Of a stretch of 30,551 nucleotides of DNA, positions 24,115-30,551 are shown in pieces. The number at the start of each line of letters is the position of its first letter. Positions within the stretch are counted from its first letter, which is position 1. Under the pieces are notes generated by a model. The model was not told the origin of the DNA, did no database searches, and was given only the letters and a program-made list of their open reading frames with translations. The DNA comes from Betaproteobacteria bacterium (GTDB lineage Bacteria; Pseudomonadota; Gammaproteobacteria; Burkholderiales; Burkholderiaceae_E): the NCBI GenBank assembly GCA_009922405.1, contig RFVZ01000002.1:1-30551 (forward strand). The letters are read 5' to 3'. Both the position numbers and the translations under genes were made by a program.

Positions 24115-25176
24115 ATGTCTAATGCCTCTAGTACCTCTATTGCCTCGGGTGCCTCTCATGTCACCGCAGCCGCCGCTCACCCGTCGGCGCCGTCCATCTC
24201 CATCGTTGTTCCGGTTTATAACGAATGTGAGAGCGTCGCCCGGCTGGTCGATGCCATTGGTAAGGCAATGATCGATGCTGGGCTGACCGATTTCGAACTC
24301 ATCGTCACAGACGACGGTTCCACTGACGGTACCGCAAAGCAACTGGAAGCCCTTGCGAGCACGACGCCCTGGTTGCGCGGTCAATATCTCATCCGAAACT
24401 ACGGTCAATCAACTGCGCTACAGGCCGGATTTGACGCCGCCCAGGGCGACATCATCGTGACGCTCGATGGTGACCTGCAGAACGAACCGCGTGACATTCC
24501 CCGACTCATCGAACTGCTTCGCTCACGCCCGGAGATTGACGCCATTTCGGGCTGGCGGATCGATCGTCAAGACTCCGGGCTGTCCCGCAAACTTCCGTCA
24601 CGCCTTGCGAATGCGCTCATCTCCTGGGTCACGGGCGTGCGTTTGCATGACTACGGCTGCGCGCTCAAAGTGTACCGGCGCGAAATCGTTGAAGGGCTCA
24701 GACTATACGGAGAACAGCATCGTTTCATCCCTGCCCTGGCCGCCGAGGCTGGCGCCCGAATCCTGGAAGTCCCGGTCGCTCACCATGCGCGTCAATTTGG
24801 CGAATCCAAGTATGGAATCGGTCGCTGGATCCGGGTCGTTGTTGATCTCATGTGGATCAAATTCTTATTGCGATTTTTGCAGCGCCCAATGCATGCCATT
24901 GGCAGCGGTGGCGTCGTCCTCGGTCTCATCGGCAGCCTGATTCTGGGATGGATGACGATTCTGAAAATTGGATTCGGCGAATCGATTGGACAACGCCCCT
25001 TACTACTGCTCGGACTTCTACTGGTTGTGGTCGGTGCACAAACCATTGCGGTTGGCCTGCTAGGTGAGTTGTTGATCCGCATCTATCATGAGCCCGGAGG
25101 CCGCGCCCAATATCGATTGCGGTCGACCGCCCGGGCTGCAACCGGCAGTCGAGACCCCGTGGTGCGCGAACGGTGA
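24115..25176 (+). CDS. Polyprenyl-phosphate glycosyltransferase, GT2 (DPM1/ArnC-like)
   Basis: This is a 353-residue protein with a GT-A catalytic domain: IVVPVYNE (30-37), TDDGSTDGT (65-73), the metal/nucleotide site TLDGDLQNEP (116-125, Asp118 and Asp120), and a later GESKYGIGRW segment. Two C-terminal membrane helices lie at about 265-330. This layout is that of enzymes that put a sugar from a nucleotide donor onto undecaprenyl phosphate (ArnC, FlmF, GtrB). The product would be used by the ArnT-like protein upstream in the cluster. The first 25 residues are low-complexity Ser/Ala/Thr. The gene begins 24 bases after the phosphatase and is followed 15 bases later by the flippase-like gene. 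Confidence 0.9.
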   Translation: MSNASSTSIASGASHVTAAAAHPSAPSISIVVPVYNECESVARLVDAIGKAMIDAGLTDFELIVTDDGSTDGTAKQLEALASTTPWLRGQYLIRNYGQSTALQAGFDAAQGDIIVTLDGDLQNEPRDIPRLIELLRSRPEIDAISGWRIDRQDSGLSRKLPSRLANALISWVTGVRLHDYGCALKVYRREIVEGLRLYGEQHRFIPALAAEAGARILEVPVAHHARQFGESKYGIGRWIRVVVDLMWIKFLLRFLQRPMHAIGSGGVVLGLIGSLILGWMTILKIGFGESIGQRPLLLLGLLLVVVGAQTIAVGLLGELLIRIYHEPGGRAQYRLRSTARAATGSRDPVVRER

Positions 25177-25191
25177 TCCCAGTCGCAAACC

Positions 25192-26124
25192 GTGCTTAAG
25201 AGATCGTTCAAAATCCTGGGTGGACTCGCTCTGGTTGGGGCGCTCTGGTGGACGCTCGACTTCGCCGCCATCCTTGCAACCCTGCGCCGCGTCGACCCGG
25301 TACAGTGGAGCTTAAGCATCCTGACCGCGACCCTTGCGAGCCTCGCCTGCGCCTGGCGTTGGTCGCGGATTAGCGCCGCGTTATCTGCGCCTGTGTCCAT
25401 CTGGACCGCCTCACGGATTTATGCCGAGGCCATCACCATCAATAACGTCTTGCCCGGCGCAATCCTGGGCGGCGATGCATGGCGTGCGTTGCAACTAAAA
25501 CGCCGCGGGGCAAAGCTGGGTGATGCAACCCTCTCGGTCCTGATCGACCGCCTTGCAGGTCTGTGGATCGTTGGTGTATTCGGTGCTCTGGGGTGGAGCT
25601 TGTTGGGGCGCGATGCCCATCTCACGCCCTGGGCTGCATGGCTCTATGGTCTGGTCTTGATCGCGGTGATCATCGGCATGCCCCTTACGCTGTTCATCGC
25701 CTCGCGGATGCTGGATCAAGAATGGCTCCCGAACTTTATCAAGCAACGCCTGGCACCCTTGCGTTCCCAGCAAGGCATTCTGTTGCATGCGTGGCGCCGA
25801 GCCCTTTGGCCCTCCATCCCTGTGCAAGCGCTCGCCATCCTGACGTTTGGACTTTGCCTGCGCGCGGCCTCGGTGCATCTGGATCCGCTGACCCTGATGA
25901 TGAGTTCCGGCTTTGTTTTCATGAGCCTCGCGATCCCGATTTCCCTCGCTGGTTGGGGACTGCGCGAAGCAGCCGCAGTTGTCATTCTTTCTGGTGCCGG
26001 CATCCCGGCCGAGAGTGCCGCGGTCGGCGCTGCTCTCTACGGCTTAGCGGCGACGGCGCAGGCGCTCTTGGCGCTCCCCCTCTTTCTGTTGAACCGACCC
26101 GAGCCTGAGTCAGCCATCCGTTGA
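25192..26124 (+). CDS. UPF0104/lysylphosphatidylglycerol-synthase-TM-type membrane protein (flippase-like)
   Basis: This is a 310-residue protein with about eight membrane helices. The features NNVLPGAILGGDAWRALQL (about 84-102), ATLSVLIDRLAGLW (112-125) and SLAGWGLREAA are those of the family that includes the flippase domain of MprF and many glycan-cluster proteins. By family and position it probably moves the polyprenyl-phosphate sugar, or another lipid, across the inner membrane; that is inference. The start is GTG at 25192, 15 bases after the GT2 stop, with only a weak ribosome site. It is last in the envelope cluster. Confidence 0.8.
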   Translation: MLKRSFKILGGLALVGALWWTLDFAAILATLRRVDPVQWSLSILTATLASLACAWRWSRISAALSAPVSIWTASRIYAEAITINNVLPGAILGGDAWRALQLKRRGAKLGDATLSVLIDRLAGLWIVGVFGALGWSLLGRDAHLTPWAAWLYGLVLIAVIIGMPLTLFIASRMLDQEWLPNFIKQRLAPLRSQQGILLHAWRRALWPSIPVQALAILTFGLCLRAASVHLDPLTLMMSSGFVFMSLAIPISLAGWGLREAAAVVILSGAGIPAESAAVGAALYGLAATAQALLALPLFLLNRPEPESAIR

Positions 26125-26309
26125 ACAATTTCAGCCGATGCCGCGCAGAAGCTCCAATTGCAATGCGGTTTTTCTCAACTCATCCCATCCACCAGCCTCG
26201 AGAAGCCATGTGGCGCGAATTGCCGCACTAACGGTCGGCCCGACAACGGGCAACGTGTTGCTTTCACCGCAACCTGTCGCCCGATCCTAACGCCGCACCG
26301 GAGAGCCCC

Positions 26310-26621
26310 ATGGAGCCCGCTGCACAAGAACATACTTTATCCCGTGAACAATTTGAACAGATGCTGCGCGAAGCCACTGAGTTTGAAACCGTCCGACGGG
26401 CTGCCTATGCTGTCCTGGCGGGCCGCGACGAAGCGCTGCAGGACACCTTTGAGCGCCGGACCAATCCAATCGCCGCAGTCACCGAAGCCGCTGACCGTTT
26501 GCGCGACTACATGCTTTGGCGCGAAACCGAAACCGAAATGCTCGAGGCAGCATCTCGAACTCTCGAAACGATGCTGCTTCGAATGCGCCGACAACGCCGA
26601 TCTGACTACAATCGGCCATAG
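26310..26621 (+). CDS. Small hypothetical helical protein
   Basis: This 103-residue protein is not recognised. It is rich in Glu, Arg and Ala, with no membrane segment, signal peptide or cysteine, and looks almost fully helical with heptad-like spacing (possible coiled coil, about residues 12-95). The ATG at 26310 has GGAGAG five bases upstream. It stands 185 bases after the flippase-like gene and 69 bases before an SDR gene, so it may have its own promoter. A longer frame overlapping it (26158-26628) has proline, cysteine and tryptophan use unlike a real protein here, so I prefer this one. Confidence 0.55.
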   Translation: MEPAAQEHTLSREQFEQMLREATEFETVRRAAYAVLAGRDEALQDTFERRTNPIAAVTEAADRLRDYMLWRETETEMLEAASRTLETMLLRMRRQRRSDYNRP

Positions 26622-26690
26622 TGGCTAAATTCGTCACTCATCCCTTGTCGCTCGCTCGTATTTAGTCAACCCTCGCCCAGCCCCACTGTC

Positions 26691-27455
26691 ATGATTCAAT
26701 CAGCGCCATCCCCCAGAACTGCGATTGTTACCGGAGCCGGCAGCGGCATCGGACGAGCCGTTGCCCTCGCGTTGTTGCAAGCGGGCTGGTTGGTGGTTCT
26801 GGCGGGCCGACGCCCTGATGCGCTCCAACAGGTCGCAGCCGAGTCTCTCGCTGGCGAACGCGCGCAAGCGGTGTCAACCGACGTGACCAACGAGTCCGGG
26901 GTCGCCCAGTTGTTCGCTCACACGATTGACCAGTTCGGACGTCTGGATCTCCTGTTCAATAACGCCGGAAGCAATCAAGCTCGCGGTCCCATAGAGGACC
27001 TCGACTATCAGGCATGGCGTCAGGTGGTGGACGTCAACCTTAACGGCATGTTCCTCTGCGCTCGGGAGGCAGTGCGCGTCATGAAGTCACAAAATCCGCG
27101 CGGAGGCCGAATCATTAACAACGGTTCGATTTCGGCCCACGCCCCCCGGCCCGACACAATCGCCTACACCGCGACAAAACACGCAGTGACCGGGCTCACC
27201 AAGTCGCTGGCGCTGGATGGGCGCAAACACGACATTGCCTGCGGCCAGATTGATATCGGCAATGCGGCCAGCGATATGACCGCGCGGATGGCCGCCGGTA
27301 TCCCGCAAGCCAATGGTCACATTGTTTCAGAAGATCGAATGGGACTCGAATCCGTCGCGAGTGCGGTCCACTGGATGGCTAGCCTGCCAGCGGACGCCAA
27401 TGCGCTTTTTCTGACCGTGATGGCAACCAAGATGCCATTCGTGGGTCGAGGCTAG
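26691..27455 (+). CDS. Short-chain dehydrogenase/reductase
   Basis: This is a 254-residue classical SDR with all key motifs: TGAGSGIG (14-21), STDVT (Asp64), NNAG (90-93), catalytic Ser at 146/148, and Tyr159/Lys163 in YTATK. Arg40/Arg41 after the second strand suggest NADP. It ends TKMPFVGRG, a tail shared with a group of betaproteobacterial SDRs whose substrates are not known. The usual PG turn after the active site is replaced by CGQIDIGNA. It converges on the HU gene, with only 12 bases between the two stops. Confidence 0.9.
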   Translation: MIQSAPSPRTAIVTGAGSGIGRAVALALLQAGWLVVLAGRRPDALQQVAAESLAGERAQAVSTDVTNESGVAQLFAHTIDQFGRLDLLFNNAGSNQARGPIEDLDYQAWRQVVDVNLNGMFLCAREAVRVMKSQNPRGGRIINNGSISAHAPRPDTIAYTATKHAVTGLTKSLALDGRKHDIACGQIDIGNAASDMTARMAAGIPQANGHIVSEDRMGLESVASAVHWMASLPADANALFLTVMATKMPFVGRG

Positions 27456-27467
27456 CCCACGCTCCCG

Positions 27468-27752
27468 TTATTTTTTGACGGCGTTAAGCGCGCTCTTCAA
27501 GCCCGCTCCCGGCGAGAATTTGGCCACCTTGCTGGCTTTGATTTTGATGGTTTCACCCGACCGAGGGTTGCGGCCTTCGCGCGCTGCGCGCTTGCTCACC
27601 GAGAAAGAACCAAAACCGACCATCGTCAAACTCTCACCCTTGACCAACTGAGCGGTCACGGTCTCCAGAAAGGCATCCAGAACCCGACCCGCTGCCGCTT
27701 TAGACTCTCCCGAGCTGGCAGCCAATGCATCGACCAAATCGCCCTTATTCAT
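27468..27752 (-). CDS. HU-family DNA-binding protein
   Basis: This is a 94-residue histone-like protein, the normal size. It opens MNKGDLVDALAASSG and has the hallmark GFGSFSVSKRAAREGRNPRSG, including the DNA-bending arm with RNPRSG (proline at the tip), then KIKASKVAKFSPGAGLK. It binds and bends DNA non-specifically as a dimer. AGGAGA lies before the ATG. Monocistronic, divergent over 120 bases from the M16 peptidase gene. It could be either the alpha- or beta-type HU. Confidence 0.97.
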   Translation of the reverse strand: MNKGDLVDALAASSGESKAAAGRVLDAFLETVTAQLVKGESLTMVGFGSFSVSKRAAREGRNPRSGETIKIKASKVAKFSPGAGLKSALNAVKK

Positions 27753-27872
27753 TGAATTATTCTCCTCTAACGATTAGCAAAAAAGACCCAAACATCCGAA
27801 ACTAAATATCCAAAGCAGAATCGTATCGCAGGTGCGGCCCGCCCGGGGAGCACAATCGGCGACAATGACGCG

Positions 27873-29156
27873 ATGGATCTCGAAACACAAACTCTGCCCA
27901 ATGGCCTCGTCATCGCCTCCGCCCGGCTACCAGGATTTCGATCCGCCGCGATCGGAGTCTGGCTCCGGGTTGGATCACGCCACGAACCCGCTGAACTTGG
28001 TGGGCTAGCGCACTTTATGGAGCACATGGCGTTTAAGGGAACCCGCCGGCGTGACGCTCGACGCATCTCCTTTGAAGCAGAGCGTGTTGGCGCCTCAATG
28101 AATGCTTGGACTGCGCGGGACCACACCGCATATTACTTGTCGCTCTTGGGCGAGCAGGCGCCAATGGCAGTCGACCTGCTGGCCGATGTCGTACGCGACT
28201 CGACCTTCCCACCCGAGGAAATCGAACGCGAACGCGAAGTGATCCTGCAGGAGATCGCCGAAGCAGCCGACGACCCGCATGACCTCGTTCAGGAAGGCTT
28301 CGACCGTGCCGCGTATCCTGATCAAGCGCTTGGCAGACCTATCCTGGGTGACCCGGAAGTCATCCGAACCGTTCAGCGCGAACGTTTTACAGAATGGATC
28401 GCTCAGCACCATGTCGGCTCGAATCTACTGGTAGTCGGTGCCGGAGCGATCGAACACCAGCAATTCCAGGAGTTGGTGACTCGACATTTTGGCGATCTGC
28501 CAGCCGGAACAATCGGTCAACGGCCCGAGAATGCGCAATATGTCGGAGGGTACTGGCATCGCCCAGGTGACTTTGCCCAAGTCACTCTGGTCTTGGGATG
28601 GCCGATTCCAGGCCGGTCCGATGAGCGATACCCCGTCTTTGAAATGCTAGCAGAACTGTTTGGTGGCGGCATGTCGTCGCCGCTCTTCCAGGCGGTACGC
28701 GAGCGACGTGGGCTAGCCTATGCGATCGACGCATGGGCGGAAGGTCATGAGGACTGTGGGCTATTTCAAATCAGCGCTGGCGTCGCACCGCGTAACCTGA
28801 AAGCACTGCTCGAAGTCACGTGCGAAGAGATTAGTCGCCTTGCCCGAGGCATCGATCCCGATGACCTTGAACGGGCTCGAAATCAACATCGCGCCATGTT
28901 GTTGATGAATCTGGAGCGCCCACTCGGGACTGCGGAATCAATTGCTCGCGACCTGATGTTCCGGGGATCAGTCTGGTCTGTCGAACAGCAACTTGAACGC
29001 ATCGCCCAGGTGCAGTGCGCTGATCTCGAGCGGGCCGCCATCGAGATGCTTCGAACAACACCGACCCTGTCGGTCGTTGGTAAAGCTGGGCGTTTCAACC
29101 CGATGAAAACTGTTGAACGCAGCCTCGCCAAAGCCGAGAATAAAACGTCACCTTAG
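27873..29156 (+). CDS. M16-family zinc metallopeptidase (pitrilysin/processing-peptidase type)
   Basis: This is a 427-residue single-unit M16 peptidase. It has the inverted zinc motif HFMEH (His47, Glu50, His51) with third ligand near Glu127 in REVILQEI, and the ARDHTAYYLSLL strand typical of the family. The C-terminal inactive-like half has FGGGMSSPLFQAVRERRGLAYAI, the R..Y substrate-binding part. There is no signal peptide, so it is probably cytoplasmic. M16 peptidases of this length degrade peptides or process small precursors. Residues past the zinc site look intact, so it should be active. It ends with a one-to-four-base overlap of stops with the convergent M14 gene (sequence TTAG). Confidence 0.95.
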   Translation: MDLETQTLPNGLVIASARLPGFRSAAIGVWLRVGSRHEPAELGGLAHFMEHMAFKGTRRRDARRISFEAERVGASMNAWTARDHTAYYLSLLGEQAPMAVDLLADVVRDSTFPPEEIEREREVILQEIAEAADDPHDLVQEGFDRAAYPDQALGRPILGDPEVIRTVQRERFTEWIAQHHVGSNLLVVGAGAIEHQQFQELVTRHFGDLPAGTIGQRPENAQYVGGYWHRPGDFAQVTLVLGWPIPGRSDERYPVFEMLAELFGGGMSSPLFQAVRERRGLAYAIDAWAEGHEDCGLFQISAGVAPRNLKALLEVTCEEISRLARGIDPDDLERARNQHRAMLLMNLERPLGTAESIARDLMFRGSVWSVEQQLERIAQVQCADLERAAIEMLRTTPTLSVVGKAGRFNPMKTVERSLAKAENKTSP

Positions 29157-29977
29157 GACGACTGGGACCCAGACAGTCGTTCCATGCCGCGCTCAGAAAT
29201 CCAGCGCTGAAGATCAAGCCACATCTGCCGCACCTCGGCGTCCACCGGCGCGCGCAGGTGGTGGGAAAGCTCGATCGTGACGACTGGGATATTTCGGTCA
29301 ACGCCGGCGAAATGGCCGAGCGAGCCAGGAAAGATTCCTACGCGGTCCAGATAAAGCCGACCCAACCTCGAGGGCGGAATCGTCGGACCATCAAAATCGA
29401 GAACGCCGTAGGGGGCATGAATACTGACAATCAGATCAGGCCGAAAATCATCCACCTGGCGCATCAGGAATTGCGTCTCTGGTTCGGAAAGCGGCGACCG
29501 CCCAGGCCAGCGACGAGGGTCCCGACGGGTTCGTTGCTCCCAGTAAACAGGCGCCTCGCTGGCCCAGTTCTTGGTCGGAAAATTACGGTTTAGATCGACA
29601 CCATTCGCATTCGTCCGACGGCCAGGTTGAGTGAGCAACCCATCGGGATTGAGCGCTGGTACAAATCGCCATTCGGTTTGCGCGGGTGTCACTCGAGCCA
29701 ATTCAATCCACTTGAGCGCGAGCGCAGTCGACGATAACTCGTCTCCGTGGATGCCGCCGATCACCAGCGCCCGCAGCCTGGGTTCGCCTCCTCGCACATC
29801 CGTCAAGTAAAGCGGGCGTCCACGAACCGACTTCGCGTCGGAAGCCTTGAGGTCAGCGCGCTGGCAGACCGCCGGCGCAATCCCGATCAACCGACGCTGA
29901 AAATCAGAACAAAATCCGGCAGCGAGGGCCTGATTAGCGGTAAGCAACAGAAAAACCCAAAGGACCAGTCTTCTCAC
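29153..29977 (-). CDS. Secreted M14-family zinc carboxypeptidase
   Basis: The protein is 274 residues from the GTG at 29977. I prefer this to the ATG at 29983 because AGGA lies six bases before the GTG but directly against the ATG. The signal peptide (MRRLVLWVFLLLTANQALA) is followed by the peptidase: GGIHGDE (His77 and Glu80, zinc), NPDG and RTNANGVDLNRNFP (substrate carboxylate site), VSIHAPYG (third zinc His) and TIELSHH (catalytic Glu). The short, single-domain form with these motifs resembles MpaA-type murein peptide amidases, but this one has a signal peptide and so acts in the periplasm, perhaps on cell-wall peptides. It converges on the M16 gene. Confidence 0.9.
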   Translation of the reverse strand: MRRLVLWVFLLLTANQALAAGFCSDFQRRLIGIAPAVCQRADLKASDAKSVRGRPLYLTDVRGGEPRLRALVIGGIHGDELSSTALALKWIELARVTPAQTEWRFVPALNPDGLLTQPGRRTNANGVDLNRNFPTKNWASEAPVYWEQRTRRDPRRWPGRSPLSEPETQFLMRQVDDFRPDLIVSIHAPYGVLDFDGPTIPPSRLGRLYLDRVGIFPGSLGHFAGVDRNIPVVTIELSHHLRAPVDAEVRQMWLDLQRWISERGMERLSGSQSS

Positions 29978-30306
29978 AATCATTCCTGTTCACCCGAACG
30001 CAATCCAGGATCCTATCGAAATTCCGACTTGACCACAGCAAACCGATGTGCTTTGCCAAACGTCTATCCACAGAAAAGCGCCGTACCGCTCGACCTCCCC
30101 TGACACCCCCCCGCAAAACCCAACCAGACGTAGCAAGTAACTGATTTAAAAGACTTTTAGGTTTTGACCAAAAAACAGGCAAGCCACCTCAAAATCCACT
30201 CAGCGGGCGTTTCAACCCGCCCTTAAGGGTCTTGTCCACCAAGTTATCCACAGTTTTTGTGGATTCCAGATCTGCTGTTCTAGACTGACCCGATCAATCG
30301 GACCCA
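29978..30306. other. Non-coding region with DnaA-box-like 9-mers and palindromes
   Basis: This is 329 bases without a credible gene. It holds one perfect DnaA box, TTATCCACA at 30244-30252, with the inverted partial copy TGTGGATTC at 30258-30266 (arms ATCCACA/TGTGGAT, five bases apart), CTATCCACA at 30064-30072 (8 of 9), and weaker TTGACCACA (30029) and TTGTCCACC (30232). A perfect AT-rich inverted repeat TAAAAGACTTTTA is at 30147-30159, and CCCTTAAGGG at 30220-30229. It probably also carries the promoter of the M14 gene. The flanking genes are not those of a typical betaproteobacterial origin (no dnaA or rpmH), so the role is open. Confidence 0.6.
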
Positions 30307-30551
30307 TCAATCGGGCGTAACGCCCGACTCACGGATGATGCGGCCTAGGCGCACCGACTCGGAACGAATCAAGGCTGCGAACTCGTCTGGCGTTCCACCG
30401 ACGGCGGGGGTCCCCAATTGCTCCCATTTTTTCCTGAAGGCAGGGTCTTTAAAAATTTGGTTCATCACCGAATTAAGTTTGGCGATCACCGGTGCGGGTG
30501 TACCCGATCGAACCGCGATCCCATGCCAAGCGGTGATTTCAAAGTTCGGCA
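30307..30551 (-). CDS. Bug/TctC-family solute-binding protein, C-terminal part (runs off right edge)
   Basis: Only the last 81 codons or so are visible; the frame is open to the window end. The read protein has FEITAWHGIAVRSGTPAPVIAKLN, then KDPAFRKKWEQLG and GGTPDEFAALIRSESVRLG, ending SGVTPD. That is the usual C-terminal third of a TctC receptor (lobe with W..I..P.GTP and the final E...W-like helix). A second orphan receptor of this family in the window, about 26 kb from the first. A hairpin TCGGGCG/CGCCCGA overlaps its last codons (30311-30327). Ligand unknown. Confidence 0.88.
   Translation of the reverse strand, partial: PNFEITAWHGIAVRSGTPAPVIAKLNSVMNQIFKDPAFRKKWEQLGTPAVGGTPDEFAALIRSESVRLGRIIRESGVTPD

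Noticed and set aside
26158..26628. A 156-codon frame overlapping the small helical protein
   Set aside because: It has scattered Cys, Pro and Trp, no ribosome site, and no domain; the 103-residue frame inside it has a good ribosome site and protein-like composition.

Overview
The window reads as chromosomal DNA of a betaproteobacterium, most likely in the order Burkholderiales. The evidence is orphan Bug/TctC-type solute receptors at two places, a homodimeric aceE-aceF-lpdA pyruvate dehydrogenase operon whose E3 carries its own lipoyl domain, a branched-chain-type ABC importer feeding a CoA-linked catabolic operon, and fairly even, moderately GC-rich coding sequence. The DNA is densely coded. 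I see no insertion sequence, phage, CRISPR array or rRNA.

Layout. Positions 1-2623 (minus strand) hold the 5' end of fliG preceded by a HupE/UreJ-type membrane protein with an EF-hand and by a TPR protein. Positions 2787-4111 (plus) hold a tiny secreted Ala/Pro/Lys protein with a clear terminator, then an orphan TctC receptor. Positions 4115-11514 (minus) form one tightly packed operon: solute receptor, LivH, a single-chain LivM-LivG-LivF fusion, a 3-hydroxyacyl-CoA/carnitine-type dehydrogenase, a beta-keto acid cleavage enzyme and an HpaI-type aldolase. A short-chain dehydrogenase (11620-12396) is divergent from it. Positions 12425-18375 (minus) are the pyruvate dehydrogenase operon. A PAS histidine kinase and FixJ-type response regulator (18503-21573) are divergent from aceE and probably control it or sense a related metabolic state.

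A tRNA-Arg(ACG) gene at 21640-21716 is followed by a compact four-gene envelope cluster (21773-26124): an ArnT-like GT39 transferase, a PAP2 phosphatase, a polyprenyl-phosphate GT2 and a UPF0104 flippase-like protein. Together these look like a lipid A or other lipid-linked glycan modification set. Then come a small unknown protein, a second short-chain dehydrogenase, a HU protein, an M16 peptidase and a secreted M14 carboxypeptidase. The last stretch is a 329-base non-coding region with several DnaA-box-like 9-mers, followed by the 3' end of another TctC receptor that runs off the window.

The most interesting items are the transporter-plus-catabolism operon with its triple-fused ABC protein, which suggests uptake and acetyl-CoA-dependent cleavage of an unidentified beta-hydroxy acid, and the lipid-modification cluster. 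All functions are inferred from reading the protein sequences. No database search was run.
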